A stretch of 64,000 nt of DNA from Acidobacteriota bacterium (GCA_028873575.1 JAGWHY010000002.1:94253-158252); one strand, 5' to 3'; shown: positions 9,896 through 20,006, numbered from the stretch's first letter. Notes: generated from the sequence alone by a model not told the origin. Numbers and translations: made by a program.

Positions 9896-11241
9896 CGGAA
9901 CTTCGCGACGCACGTCGGGTGCACGTCGTGGGCGTCGCGGGCGCGGGCATGAGCGCGATCGCGCGACTACTTCTCGAGCGCGGCGCAGTGGTGAGTGGCA
10001 GCGATCGTCACGACGTCGCGCGATTACGCGAACTTCGCGCGCACGGCGCGAGCGTCGTCGTGGGTCACGACCCCGCGGCGGCTGCGGCGGCCGACCTCGT
10101 TCTGTGGTCACCGGCGGTGCGCGAGGATGATCCTGATCTCGTCGCGGCGCGCGCGCACGGCGCGCGACTACTCGCGCGCGCCGATCTCTTTGCCCAACTT
10201 AGCGACCTCGCGCCGGTGGTGGGACTCTGTGGAACCCACGGAAAGACGACCTCCACCTCAATGTTGATTCACGTCGCGCGCGCCGCGCGCCGCGAGTTGG
10301 GTTGGTTGGTCGGGGCGGACGTGACGGGCGTGGGCGCGAACGGCCATTGGGGCGACGACGGGCTCATCGTCGAAGTCGATGAAAGCTACGGCACGTTCGC
10401 CAAGATGACGCCCGCAGCTCTCGGCATACTAAATATTGAGGCCGACCACCTGGACCACTACGGCTCGCTTCTCGCCCTCGAGGCGGCGTTCGTCGCGCTC
10501 GCGCGCCGCACCCGTGGACCGGTCGTCGGGTGGTCCGACGACGAGGGCGTCGCGCGGGTGGCGCGGGAACTGCCGGCGATGATTTCGGTGGGTACGCGCG
10601 ACGCCGACTGGTTGGTGCGCGACGTTCACTTGGAACGCCGGGGCGCTCGTTTGACGCTCGTCGGACCGAGCGCGACGCTTCATCTGCGTCTGGCGGTGAC
10701 GGGAGCGCACAACGTCGCCAACGCGGCGGTCGTGGCGGTGCTGGCCCTGGCCTGGGGCTTCGACGCCGCCGCCGTCCGTGACGGTCTCGCCGCCTTTACC
10801 GGGGCCCCGCGACGATTTCAGTACCGTGGCCATTGGCGTGACGCGGACGTCTACGAGGACTACGCCCACTTGCCCGGCGAAATCGCCGCGACGCTGCGCG
10901 CGACGTTAGCCATTGGCTACGAGCGGCCGCTCGTGGTGTTTCAGCCCCATCGCGTGTCGCGCACGGTAGCGCTCGCGGCGGACTTTGCCACCTGTTTTAC
11001 TGGCGCGACGCGCGTGTTGGTCACCGACCTTTACGACGCGGGCGAGGCAAATCCCGATCACGTCACGGGCGAGGTCGTGGTGCGTCGCGTCCGCGACGTG
11101 TACCCGGACGCGCCCATCTCCTACGTGGGAGCGCTCGCGAACGTGACCGCGGCCATGGCGCCCTACGGTGACGCGGACGTGGTGTTGTTGCTGGGCGCAG
11201 GTGACGTGGGATCGGTGCTCGACGACGTGGTGCGCCCATGA
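9892..11241 (+). CDS. murC: UDP-MurNAc--L-alanine ligase MurC
   Basis: HVVGVAGAGMSAIA, LCGTHGKTTSTSM, FQPHRVSRT motifs. Confidence 0.93.
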   Translation: MTELRDARRVHVVGVAGAGMSAIARLLLERGAVVSGSDRHDVARLRELRAHGASVVVGHDPAAAAAADLVLWSPAVREDDPDLVAARAHGARLLARADLFAQLSDLAPVVGLCGTHGKTTSTSMLIHVARAARRELGWLVGADVTGVGANGHWGDDGLIVEVDESYGTFAKMTPAALGILNIEADHLDHYGSLLALEAAFVALARRTRGPVVGWSDDEGVARVARELPAMISVGTRDADWLVRDVHLERRGARLTLVGPSATLHLRLAVTGAHNVANAAVVAVLALAWGFDAAAVRDGLAAFTGAPRRFQYRGHWRDADVYEDYAHLPGEIAATLRATLAIGYERPLVVFQPHRVSRTVALAADFATCFTGATRVLVTDLYDAGEANPDHVTGEVVVRRVRDVYPDAPISYVGALANVTAAMAPYGDADVVLLLGAGDVGSVLDDVVRP

Positions 11242-12152
11242 TGAATCTCGACGCGCTGCACGACCTCGGCGCGCCGCTCGTGGCCTTTGACGCGCCCCTT
11301 GGTGCACGCACGACCTATCGCGTGGGGGGCAGCGTTCGTGCGCTGGTGACGCTTCGTGGGGTGCGCGATCTCGAGCGCGCGAGCGACGCCCTCAAGGAGC
11401 TGGCGCCACCGTTCATCGCGGTCGGTAACGGATCAAATCTTTTGGTGAACGACGGTCTCCACGACGTCGTCGTGGTCGTGCTCGAGGGCGAATTCGCGGA
11501 GCTGCGGTGGACGCGCGAGGACGGTCGTCCCATCGTGACCCTCGGCGGAGGCGTGGCGCTGCCCACCGCCGCGCGACGACTCGTCAACGAAGGCGTGGTC
11601 GGCTTCGAATGGGCGGTGGGCGTGCCGGGAACGCTGGGCGGGGCGGTCGCGATGAACGCCGGCGGGCACGGATCGGATATGGCGCGACACGTGCTCGACG
11701 TTCGACGCTGGCGCGATGGCCGGATTGAAACCGTGCCGGCGGCGGCGTTGGCGTTGGGATACCGCACGAGTGCGCTCCGCGACGGCGACCTGGTGCTCGA
11801 GGCGAGGCTGGCGCTCGACGTCGGCAACGTGGTTCAGGCCAAGGAGCGCCTCTCCGAGATCGTGCGATGGCGACGCGCGCACCAACCCGGGGGCCACAAC
11901 GCGGGGAGCGTCTTTCGCAATCCGCCCGGTGACGCCGCGGCGCGCCTTATCGAAAGCGTCGGCGCGAAGGGCCTGCGGTGGCGCAGCGCGATGGTCAGTG
12001 AGAAGCACGCCAACTTCATCCAGGCCGATCCCGACGGTCACGCGTTCGACGTGTACGAACTGATGGGCGTCGTACGTCAACGAGTGTTCGAGGGGACCGG
12101 CGTCCTCTTGGAGCGAGAGAATCGTCTCCTCGGTTTTGAGGAGGGTCCGTGA
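11238..12152 (+). CDS. murB: UDP-N-acetylenolpyruvoylglucosamine reductase MurB
   Basis: TTYRVGG, GNGSNLLV, GVPGTLGGAVAMNAGGHG, AGSVFRNP motifs. Confidence 0.95.
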   Translation: MMNLDALHDLGAPLVAFDAPLGARTTYRVGGSVRALVTLRGVRDLERASDALKELAPPFIAVGNGSNLLVNDGLHDVVVVVLEGEFAELRWTREDGRPIVTLGGGVALPTAARRLVNEGVVGFEWAVGVPGTLGGAVAMNAGGHGSDMARHVLDVRRWRDGRIETVPAAALALGYRTSALRDGDLVLEARLALDVGNVVQAKERLSEIVRWRRAHQPGGHNAGSVFRNPPGDAAARLIESVGAKGLRWRSAMVSEKHANFIQADPDGHAFDVYELMGVVRQRVFEGTGVLLERENRLLGFEEGP

Positions 12153-13018
12153 GTCGACGTCGCGCGAGTGACGTCGCGCGCCCCGCGCGCGCCAAGGGAC
12201 GAGGACCGCGCGTCGCGAGTCGACGGGACCGCGCGACGCGTCCGGTCGCGCGAGATCGCTCCCCTCGCGCCACGACGACCAACCAGGCACGTGCGGCCCG
12301 CACCCCGTCGCGTCGCCGTCGGGGACTGTGGATTGGTGCCGCGTCACTGCTCATTCTCGCCAGCCTCGGCGTCGGCGCGCGCTGGGTGCTCCAGCAACCC
12401 TTCTTTCGCGTGCAGCACGTCACGATTATCGGACTACGCCACGAATCGCGTTCGGCGGTGCTACGCGTCAGCGGTCTCGGTGATCGACCTCCGATGTGGT
12501 CGCTGAGCGCGCGACGGGTTCGCGCGCGACTCGAGCGATTCGCGTGGATTGACACGGTCAGCCTGCAGAAGCGTTGGCCGAACTCCGTCGTGGTGAAGGT
12601 GACCGAAGCGTCCCCGGTGGCGGTCGCCTTTAAGAGTGGCCACGTGCTGGAGTACGTCTCGTCGAGTGGACGCGACCTTGGCGTCGCGCCCCTGAGCGCG
12701 AATCTTCCGACGCTGAGCTACGCCGGCGTCGTGACGCCGTGGCCTTACGCGAAGGCCGCGCGCGCCAGCGCCTACGTCGCGAGTCGGCTGCCGAAGGCTT
12801 TCGCGGCCCAGGTCTCCGTGATTAGCGAGAGCACGAAGGGCGTCGTCTCGCTCAAAATGACGACGCCGGTGACCTTCGTGTTGGGTCCGGCGACCAACCT
12901 CCACGCCAAGTTCGTCGCCGTGGCGTCGGTCATCGCCCATAGCACGTTGGGGCCCGGCGACGTCGTGGACGTGACGGTCCCCGACGAGTTGGCGGTGACG
13001 GGGCCGCCACCCTCCTAG
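12149..13018 (+). CDS. ftsQ: Cell division protein FtsQ
   Basis: Basic N-terminus, single TM, POTRA-like VQHVTIIGLRHESRSAVLRVSGL; between murB and ftsZ. Confidence 0.85.
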   Translation: MSRRRASDVARPARAKGRGPRVASRRDRATRPVARDRSPRATTTNQARAARTPSRRRRGLWIGAASLLILASLGVGARWVLQQPFFRVQHVTIIGLRHESRSAVLRVSGLGDRPPMWSLSARRVRARLERFAWIDTVSLQKRWPNSVVVKVTEASPVAVAFKSGHVLEYVSSSGRDLGVAPLSANLPTLSYAGVVTPWPYAKAARASAYVASRLPKAFAAQVSVISESTKGVVSLKMTTPVTFVLGPATNLHAKFVAVASVIAHSTLGPGDVVDVTVPDELAVTGPPPS

Positions 13019-13128
13019 ACAGGCATTTGACCACGTAGGGGGGGCTGACTAGCCTTCAAAGACTGTTCGCCTCAGCGTGGACCCATGCCAGCGGTGCCAC
13101 AATAGAAGAGTTAAGTCAAGGGGAGCCC

Positions 13129-14214
13129 ATGAGTCTCAATCAGACCAACTACCACGCCATTATCAAGGTGATTGGCGTGGGGGGTGGTGGCGTGAACGCC
13201 GTCAATCGAATGGTCTCGTCGGGACTGCGCAATATCGAATTCATCGCGGCCAACACCGACGCCCAGGCGCTGCTGCTTTCCGAGGCCGACCTCAAGATCG
13301 ACATCGGTCGTCAGTTGACGCGTGGACTCGGCGCGGGCTCGGACCCCGAGATCGGCCGTCAGGCCGCCGAAGACCACCGCGCCGAGATCGAAGAGGCGCT
13401 CAAGGACACCGACATGGTTTTCATTACGGCTGGTGAGGGCGGCGGCACGGGTACCGGCGCGGCCCCGGTCGTGGCGGAGATTGCCCGATCCATGGGAATA
13501 TTGACCATCGGCGTCGTGACGCGGCCGTTCGCCTTCGAGGGTCGCACCAGGGCGAATCAGGCCGAAAAGGGCATTCAGGCCCTACGGGACAAGGTGGACA
13601 CGTTAATCGTGATCCCCAACGACCGACTGCTTTCGGTCACGGCGGCCGACACGTCGATGCTCGACGCCTTCAAGATCGCCGACGACGTGCTGCTCTCCGC
13701 GGTGCGTGGCGTCACGGACTTGATTACGGTTCCTGGTCTCATTAACACGGACTTCGCCGACGTCAACACCGTCATGCGCAACGCCGGCACGGCGATCATG
13801 GGTGTCGGCACGTCGACGGGTGAGGGTCGCGCCGTGAACGCCGCACGCGCGGCGATTACGTCGCCGCTCCTCGAGGCCTCGATTGATGGCGCGCGCGGCA
13901 TTTTGATGAACATCGTGGGTGGACCAGGCGTGACCTTGAGTGAGGTCACCCAAGCGGCGGAGATCATCCACTCGGTCGCGCACCCGGACGCCAACATCAT
14001 CTTTGGCAGCGTGATTGACGAAACGATTGGCGAGGCCGTGCGGGTGACGGTGATCGCGGCGGGCTTCGACCAAAACGCGAAGCCGACCCCGTCCACGATC
14101 GCGCATCCCGTGATGACGGAGGGACCCAAGAGCGACGTGTTCACGAGTACGGCAACCGGCGACGACTTCTTTGACGTCGGCGGCGATGACGACCTCCCCA
14201 GCTTCCTTCGATAA
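13129..14214 (+). CDS. ftsZ: Cell division GTPase FtsZ
   Basis: [34 protein letters not shown] tubulin signature. Confidence 0.98.
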   Translation: MSLNQTNYHAIIKVIGVGGGGVNAVNRMVSSGLRNIEFIAANTDAQALLLSEADLKIDIGRQLTRGLGAGSDPEIGRQAAEDHRAEIEEALKDTDMVFITAGEGGGTGTGAAPVVAEIARSMGILTIGVVTRPFAFEGRTRANQAEKGIQALRDKVDTLIVIPNDRLLSVTAADTSMLDAFKIADDVLLSAVRGVTDLITVPGLINTDFADVNTVMRNAGTAIMGVGTSTGEGRAVNAARAAITSPLLEASIDGARGILMNIVGGPGVTLSEVTQAAEIIHSVAHPDANIIFGSVIDETIGEAVRVTVIAAGFDQNAKPTPSTIAHPVMTEGPKSDVFTSTATGDDFFDVGGDDDLPSFLR

Positions 14215-14863
14215 CTCGGCGCTGATCGCGCGCGTCGCGGCCAATCTCGCGGACGTTCGCGCGAGAATCGCCCGTACGGGCGTCGACCCCTCGTCGGTAC
14301 GCGTCGTGGCGGTCTCGAAAACCTTTGACGCGTCGTACGTGAACGTCGCGGCGGCGCTGGGGCTCACGACCGTGGGCGAGAACTACGTCGACGAACTGTG
14401 CGCCAAGCGCGCGCGGGTGGACGCGGACGTGCGGTGGCACTACTTGGGCGCGCTGCAGTCGAACAAGATCGCGCGCGCGCTCGCGTGTGCCGACGTGCTG
14501 TGTGGGGTCTCGCGGGCGAAGGAGATCGTCAAGATCGCGCGGTTGCGACCCGCGGCCACGATTGACGTGCAGGTCGACTTCACCTCGCTCGCGACGCGCA
14601 ACGGCGCGGCGCCCGAGGAGGTGGGGTCGCTCGTCGCCCTGGCGCGTGAGCAGGGCCTCGAGGTTCGCGCCTTGATGACCGTCGCGCCACCGTCACCCGA
14701 CGCCGCCGCCACCGCCTTCGCGGCTACGTCGGCGCTCGCCAACGAATTGGGCGTTGGCGAACGCTCGATGGGTATGAGCGACGACTTGGAAATCGCCTGC
14801 CGGGCGGGGTCGACCGAACTTCGTATTGGACGGGCCCTCTTTGGCCCTCGAGTGAACGCCTGA
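14186..14863 (+). CDS. YggS family pyridoxal phosphate-dependent protein
   Basis: [40 protein letters not shown] motifs; start inside the ftsZ 3' end. Confidence 0.92.
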   Translation: MTTSPASFDNSALIARVAANLADVRARIARTGVDPSSVRVVAVSKTFDASYVNVAAALGLTTVGENYVDELCAKRARVDADVRWHYLGALQSNKIARALACADVLCGVSRAKEIVKIARLRPAATIDVQVDFTSLATRNGAAPEEVGSLVALAREQGLEVRALMTVAPPSPDAAATAFAATSALANELGVGERSMGMSDDLEIACRAGSTELRIGRALFGPRVNA

Positions 14864-14914
14864 CGCCCTGGCCTAACATGGGTCCGGGCGCAACGGCCAC
14901 AAGGAGAACACAGC

Positions 14915-15514
14915 ATGAAAGAACGAATGCGGGGCTTCCTGGGCTTCTTGGGACTCGTGGAAGACGAGTACGGGGAGTACGGACCGTCCAGTGCTCCTCG
15001 ACCCTTCAGCGAGTCCGTGGCCGATGAGCCCGAGTGGAGCACCCAAGCCGCCGCGCCGACCCCCTCGCCGGTGCGGACGTTTCCCACGACGCCGTCCTCG
15101 GGACCATCACTACGTCCCGTGGTCCCCGCCGCCCCCGCGCCGAGTGCGCTGCGCCCCGTGAGTTCGAATCCCGTGCCGCGCGTGCCGTCGACGCCGACGG
15201 GCGCGCGGACCATTTCGTCGTTTTCCTCCGAGCGCGACCTTGTCGTGGTCACGCCACAGGCCTACGACGACTCTCGTCGCATCACCGATCACCTGCGCGC
15301 CAATCGCGCGGTCGTCTTGACCACCCTCGGAGTCGAGCAGTCACTGGCCCGACGCCTGGTTGACTTCACCGCCGGCACGGCGTACGCGCTCAACGCGCGC
15401 ATTGAGCCCTTGCTGCGCGGGGTGTACCTCATTTCACCTCAGGGCCTCTACGTCGGGCCCGACGTGAAAGAGCGCCTGCGCAGTGGAGATTACGCCGGGT
15501 TTGACCAGGCATGA
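14915..15514 (+). CDS. sepF: Cell division protein SepF
   Basis: Short N-terminal segment, proline-rich linker, C-terminal SepF domain (VVVTPQAYDDSRRITDHLRANRAVVLTT...RLVDFTAGTAYAL). Confidence 0.9.
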   Translation: MKERMRGFLGFLGLVEDEYGEYGPSSAPRPFSESVADEPEWSTQAAAPTPSPVRTFPTTPSSGPSLRPVVPAAPAPSALRPVSSNPVPRVPSTPTGARTISSFSSERDLVVVTPQAYDDSRRITDHLRANRAVVLTTLGVEQSLARRLVDFTAGTAYALNARIEPLLRGVYLISPQGLYVGPDVKERLRSGDYAGFDQA

Positions 15515-15756
15515 GTCTCGTTCACGGATTAATTAGCCTCTACATCTGGGTCCTGATTATCGCCGCGCTGCTGAGCTGGATTCCGAGTTCGCAAGGTGGC
15601 GTCGGTACGGTCAAACGCGTGCTCGCGCGCGCCACCGAGCCGGTACTCCTGCCGCTGCGTCAGATACTGCCGCGGCCGAACTTTGGCGGCGTGGGCATCG
15701 ACTTGTCGGTGCTCGTCGCCATCATTCTGCTCGAAGTCATCAACAGCCTCATCTAA
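15511..15756 (+). CDS. YggT family membrane protein
   Basis: 81 aa, two TM, located between sepF and divIVA as in other actinobacteria. Confidence 0.85.
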   Translation: MSLVHGLISLYIWVLIIAALLSWIPSSQGGVGTVKRVLARATEPVLLPLRQILPRPNFGGVGIDLSVLVAIILLEVINSLI

Positions 15757-15803
15757 CCCGACGAATCCAAATTCACGAAAGGTCCGAGCGATAGGGTGGC
15801 TCC

Positions 15804-16562
15804 ATGGACAGCACCGAGCACGCCTCGTCAGCCTTAGACGCGATCGAAACAGTGGCCTTCAAAGTAGGCCTCAAGGGATACAACGTCGACGAGGTCGACG
15901 ACTTCTTGGAGCGACTCGCCGTCGAGACGCGTCAGCTCAAAGACTTGGTACAACAGCAGCGCCAACAGCTTCGTCAGGCATCTGAGCGCATCGCCCAACT
16001 TGACGCCCGTGGCTCCGCGCCCGCCGCTCCCGCTCCCGCACCCGCTCCGGCGCCGGTAGCGACGACGCGAGGAGCGAGTGGCGGCGCCGAACAGATCACG
16101 TCGATGATCGCCATGGCGCAGCAGTTCATCGAATCGGCGCAACACGAGGCGCAGAATAAGGCCAAGGAGCTGACCACCGCGGCGCAAGAGCGCGCGCGCG
16201 AGATCGTCGCGGAAGCTCGTTCGCGCGCCGAAGACGAGGTCAATCGATTGAACGGCCTCAAACAGCGTCTGAGTGAAGACGTGGACACGCTCGCGCGGCA
16301 ACTCGAAGCCGAGCGCGCTCGGTTAGGTGGCTGGCTCGCCGAATTCACGCGCTGGGTTGAGTCTTCGTTGCAGGTCGCGACGACGCCGAAGCCGGTTCGT
16401 GAGAGCGCGCCGGAGCCACCGACCGTCGCGCCCGCGTCCGCGCCTTCAGCGCCCGTGACCGCACTTCGCCAGACACCCCCTCCGGCCCCGCCGCCGGCAC
16501 CGGCGCCCACCATCGGTCAGGTGCTGAACTTCGATCAAAGTTCGCGCGACGAACGTTCGTAG
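15804..16562 (+). CDS. DivIVA domain-containing protein
   Basis: AFKVGLKGYNVDEVDDFLERLAVE DivIVA N-terminal motif, then coiled coil and Pro/Ala-rich tail. Confidence 0.88.
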   Translation: MDSTEHASSALDAIETVAFKVGLKGYNVDEVDDFLERLAVETRQLKDLVQQQRQQLRQASERIAQLDARGSAPAAPAPAPAPAPVATTRGASGGAEQITSMIAMAQQFIESAQHEAQNKAKELTTAAQERAREIVAEARSRAEDEVNRLNGLKQRLSEDVDTLARQLEAERARLGGWLAEFTRWVESSLQVATTPKPVRESAPEPPTVAPASAPSAPVTALRQTPPPAPPPAPAPTIGQVLNFDQSSRDERS

Positions 16563-16622
16563 GCCCGCCGTCGACTGGTAACGTCGGCAGGCATTGTTTA
16601 GGGCAACGCGAAGGAGCTCATA

Positions 16623-17645
16623 ATGGCGGCGAACGCTAAATCGACGAAGAAGGCCGCGCCAGCGAAGAAGGCCGTCGCCAAGAAGGCGCCCGCGAAGGCG
16701 CCCGCGAAGAAGGCCGCGCCAGCGAAGAAGGCCGTCGCCAAGAAGGCGCCCGCGAAGGCGCCCGTGAAGAAGGTCGCCGCCGCGAAGTCGACCGCAAAAT
16801 CGACGACCACGAGCAAGATCAACGCCCAAAAGGCAAAGGAAGTCGCCGCCGCGAAGGCGCTGAAGGAACGCGAGGCCAAGGCGAAAGACGCCGAGCGCCG
16901 CGCCGCCCAAAAAGCGAAGGAAGCCGCCGCCGCGAAGGCGCTGAAGGAACGCGAGGCCAAGGCGAAGGCCGCCGCCCGTGAAAAAGCCGCACTCGAGCGA
17001 GCGAAGGCCGCCGCCGCCGCGAAGGCGCTGAAGGAACGCGAGGCCAAGGCTCGACTTGCCGCGAAGGAGCGAGAGGTTCAGCGCAAGGCGCGCGAAAAGG
17101 CGGCCGCGGAGGCGAAGAAGCAACGTGAAATTGACGCGAAGCGCAAGGCCGTCGAGGCGGAGAAGTTGCGTAAGCAGCGCGAGATTGAACGCCGCGAGGC
17201 CGAAGAGCGCAAGCGCCAAGAGCGTCGCGAGGCCGAAGAGCGCAAGCGCGTCGAAGCGCTCGAACGCAAAATGCACTCGAAGCCCTACGCGGACGATCAC
17301 GCGTTTCTCGAAGAACTTCGCGGGCTCCTGCTCGAGGCGCGGGCCGCGACCCAAGCACAGATCAGTCAGAGTGAGTCCGAAGCTAACGAGATGTTGGTTG
17401 ACCGGGAGCGTCTGGAGTACGACGACGAGGACGGTTCGAGCGTCGCGTCGGACATCCAACGCGACCAGTTGAAAGAGTTCGCGTCGATGCTGCGTCTGAA
17501 GGTTGACGAAATCGACGTGGCGCTCGCTCGCGTGGACGACGGGAGCTACGGACGTTGCGACGAGTGCTTCGAACCGATCTCGCGCGCTCGGCTGCAGGCT
17601 CAAGTCCCGGTCTTTACGTGCGTCTCGTGTCGCGCCAGCGTTTAG
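16623..17645 (+). CDS. DksA/TraR-type C4 zinc-finger protein with histone H1-like Lys/Ala repeat N-terminus
   Basis: C-terminal GSYGRCDECFEPISRARLQAQVPVFTCVSC (C4 finger); N-terminal AKKAAPAKKAVAKKAPAKAPAKK and AAAKALKEREAKAK repeats. Confidence 0.88.
   Translation: MAANAKSTKKAAPAKKAVAKKAPAKAPAKKAAPAKKAVAKKAPAKAPVKKVAAAKSTAKSTTTSKINAQKAKEVAAAKALKEREAKAKDAERRAAQKAKEAAAAKALKEREAKAKAAAREKAALERAKAAAAAKALKEREAKARLAAKEREVQRKAREKAAAEAKKQREIDAKRKAVEAEKLRKQREIERREAEERKRQERREAEERKRVEALERKMHSKPYADDHAFLEELRGLLLEARAATQAQISQSESEANEMLVDRERLEYDDEDGSSVASDIQRDQLKEFASMLRLKVDEIDVALARVDDGSYGRCDECFEPISRARLQAQVPVFTCVSCRASV
16645..16770 (+). repeat. 60-bp tandem repeat (about two copies) encoding AAPAKKAVAKKAPAKAPxKK
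   Basis: aaggccgcgccagcgaagaaggccgtcgccaagaaggcgcccgcgaaggcgcccgcgaag unit repeated with 60-bp offset. Confidence 0.85.
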
Positions 17646-18100
17646 GCGGACGCGACGTTCTTCTTTTGAGCGGCGTGGCGCTAGTGACCGCGCTCGGCGA
17701 CCTCGTGACGAAGGACTGGGCACGTCACGCCCTGGCCCAGCACGCGCGTCACGTCGTGGGGCCGTGGTGGTGGCGACTCAGCTACAACACGGGGATGTCG
17801 TTTTCGATGAATCCGTCCGGCCCTCGTTGGACGTCACTACTGACGGTGGTGGTGCTACTCGTCGTGGGCTACTTCGCGTGGCGCGCCAAGAACGTAGTGA
17901 GCCGAGTGGGTTTCGGCCTGGTGCTGGGCGGGGGAGTCGGTAACCTGCTCGACCGAGTGACCGCCACGCCACCGCGCGTGACGGACTTTGTCGCCGTTGG
18001 TCCGTTTCCGATCTTCAACCTGGCCGACGCCGCGATTACCGTGGGCGTCGTGATCGTGCTGGTGGCGACGTGGCGCGCGGCGCCGCAGGGCGTCTCGTGA
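17618..18100 (+). CDS. lspA: Lipoprotein signal peptidase (signal peptidase II)
   Basis: Polytopic, NTGMSF, GNLLDR, FPIFNLADAAI motifs; start uncertain (GTG 17618 or 17627). Confidence 0.9.
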   Translation: MRLVSRQRLGGRDVLLLSGVALVTALGDLVTKDWARHALAQHARHVVGPWWWRLSYNTGMSFSMNPSGPRWTSLLTVVVLLVVGYFAWRAKNVVSRVGFGLVLGGGVGNLLDRVTATPPRVTDFVAVGPFPIFNLADAAITVGVVIVLVATWRAAPQGVS

Positions 18101-19068
18101 GTACCTCCGACTACGACGCCTTCGACGGGGACGTCCTCGACCTGGTTATTCCCGGGGCGCTGGCGAACGTGCGCGTTGATCGCGCCTTGTCGATGCTCAC
18201 GGGACTCTCGCGGGCCGAGGCTAACGCGGTGATCGCGAGCGGCGTGGTGCTGCTGGACGCGAAAGTCGTCACCAAGGCGTCACTCGTGCTCGGCGAAGGA
18301 CAGCACCTGCGTGCGCAACTGCCGCCGCCGGACGACGGAGAAGTCGCCGCCGACGCCAACGTACCGGTCGAGGTCGTCCACGACGGAAGTGACTTCGTCG
18401 TCGTCAATAAAATGCCCGGTCAAGTAGTGCATCCTGGGGCTGGTCAACGCGACGGCACGTTGGTGGCGGGCCTACTGGCACGCTACCCACGGCTGCGCGA
18501 ACTCAGCCGCGAGGGACTGTGTGAGCCTCAACGACCCGGCGTCGTACACCGTCTCGATAAGGGGACGTCGGGACTCTTAGTGGTCGCGACGACGCCAGAG
18601 GGATTCGTAAACCTCTCGTCGCAACTTCGAGAACGAACGATGGAGCGCACGTACCTCGGCTTAGTGGAGGGTCACGTCGCCGAGGAGCGGGGTGTGGTGG
18701 ACGCGCCCCTGGGTCGATCAACGCGCACGCCAACGTTGATGACCGTGCGCGCCGACGGACGACCCGCGCGCACCGGGTACCGGGTCGTGGGACGACTCGA
18801 CAAGCCGCATCGCGTCTCGCTGCTCGAACTGAAGTTGGAAACGGGTCGAACGCATCAAATACGCGTCCACGTCGCGACGATCGGTCACCCCGTCGTCAAT
18901 GATCTACGTTACGGCCACCGTCGCGATCGGCGACTCGACGAGGAGCGATTCTTCCTGCATTCGACGACCCTGGCCTTCGACGATCCGCGTTCGGGTGAGC
19001 GGGTACGCACGCACGCGCCGTTGCCCGACGACTTAGCGCCCCTGGTGGCCGAACTGAACGTCGACTAG
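18097..19068 (+). CDS. RluA family 23S rRNA pseudouridine synthase
   Basis: S4-like N-terminus; VVNKMPGQVVHPG, GVVHRLDKGTSGLLVVATT, LETGRTHQIRVH motifs. Confidence 0.94.
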   Translation: MSTSDYDAFDGDVLDLVIPGALANVRVDRALSMLTGLSRAEANAVIASGVVLLDAKVVTKASLVLGEGQHLRAQLPPPDDGEVAADANVPVEVVHDGSDFVVVNKMPGQVVHPGAGQRDGTLVAGLLARYPRLRELSREGLCEPQRPGVVHRLDKGTSGLLVVATTPEGFVNLSSQLRERTMERTYLGLVEGHVAEERGVVDAPLGRSTRTPTLMTVRADGRPARTGYRVVGRLDKPHRVSLLELKLETGRTHQIRVHVATIGHPVVNDLRYGHRRDRRLDEERFFLHSTTLAFDDPRSGERVRTHAPLPDDLAPLVAELNVD

Positions 19069-19916
19069 ACGTTTTCGTGGGCCGCGACGATCGCGTCGTC
19101 GTGACGCAAGATGGCCAGCGCTTCTTCTTCCGCGCGACGGACGCGGCGAACGCCAATGTCCATTTTGGTCGCGGTCGCTTGCAGCGACAGCGGCGTCGCG
19201 CCGGTGAGGCCGAAGCGGTGAGAGATTACTTCGCGTTGGAGTTCGCTGAGCTGCTCGAGCGCGCCGTGAAGCTGGTTATCCATCATCGTCTGTTCAATGT
19301 CACCCACCCAGTCACGCTGGCTCGGCGCGACGAGGTCACCCAAGGTTGTCGCCGAATCGGACGACGCGGGTTGGTCGAGACTGGCGGTCACGCCTGGCAG
19401 GCTTTGGAGGTTTTCCCGTTCGGCCTTGGTCATGCCGGTGGCCTCGGTGAGCTCGTCGTCGGTGGGCTTGCGGCCGAAGATTGACGTTAATTCGGCAGTC
19501 GTGGCCTCGAGGCGCTGGAGCTGTTCGCCGACTTCGAGAGGAATGCGAATCGTGCGACCGTGCTGCTGGACCGCGCGCTGGAGCGCCTGACGGATCCACC
19601 ACGTGGCGTAGGTCGAGAACTTAAAACCACGTTCCCAGTCGAATTTCTCGACCGCGCGCAGGAGTCCGAAGGTGCCCTCTTGCACGAGGTCGACCATTTC
19701 GACGCCGCGGTCCTGGTAGCGGCGGGCCCAGTGCAAGACGAGGCGAAGGTTGGCGGCCACCATCTGCTTCTTCGCGGCTTCGTCGCCGGCGGTCACGCGC
19801 TTCGCGAGTTCCACCTGCTCGTCGTAGTTGGGCATGGGGTAGCGGTCGAGGTCACGCATCAAAAGACCGAGCATGTCGTTGGTGTTGACCGCGGAGCGAC
19901 GGGGGTTGGTAGTCAT
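19065..19916 (-). CDS. RpoD/SigA-like group 2 sigma-70 factor with divergent region 4.2
   Basis: LVQEGTFGLLRAVEKFDWERGFKFSTYATWWIRQAL (regions 2.1-2.4) and RTIRIP; start ATG near 19916 supported by AAAGGAG upstream. Confidence 0.9.
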   Translation of the reverse strand: MTTNPRRSAVNTNDMLGLLMRDLDRYPMPNYDEQVELAKRVTAGDEAAKKQMVAANLRLVLHWARRYQDRGVEMVDLVQEGTFGLLRAVEKFDWERGFKFSTYATWWIRQALQRAVQQHGRTIRIPLEVGEQLQRLEATTAELTSIFGRKPTDDELTEATGMTKAERENLQSLPGVTASLDQPASSDSATTLGDLVAPSQRDWVGDIEQTMMDNQLHGALEQLSELQREVISHRFGLTGATPLSLQATATKMDIGVRRVRRAEEEALAILRHDDAIVAAHENV

Positions 19917-19990
19917 TGGCATCTCCTTTGTGGGGGGTACGAAGTCGATGCGCCGTAAGCCGGGGATTTCTCCTATGGACGCGTTACTAA

Positions 19991-20006
19991 TTTACCACGA
20001 GGTAAA
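19991..20006. promoter_or_regulatory. Perfect inverted repeat TTTACC-ACGA-GGTAAA upstream of the sigma factor gene
   Basis: Read directly; lies between the Rrf2 gene 3' end and the sigma factor start. Confidence 0.55.

Noticed and set aside
13019-13128. ftsQ-ftsZ intergenic region checked for tRNA or structured RNA
   Set aside because: No cloverleaf or long stem recognised; likely just the ftsZ promoter/leader
16645-17060. Repeats considered as CRISPR or other non-coding repeat array
   Set aside because: Repeats are in frame within a coding sequence, with no unique spacers; they encode Lys/Ala-rich protein repeats
16446-17723. 425-aa minus-strand ORF opposite the DksA-like gene
   Set aside because: Translation is a Leu/Arg-rich mirror of the Lys/Ala repeats on the plus strand; no independent family signal
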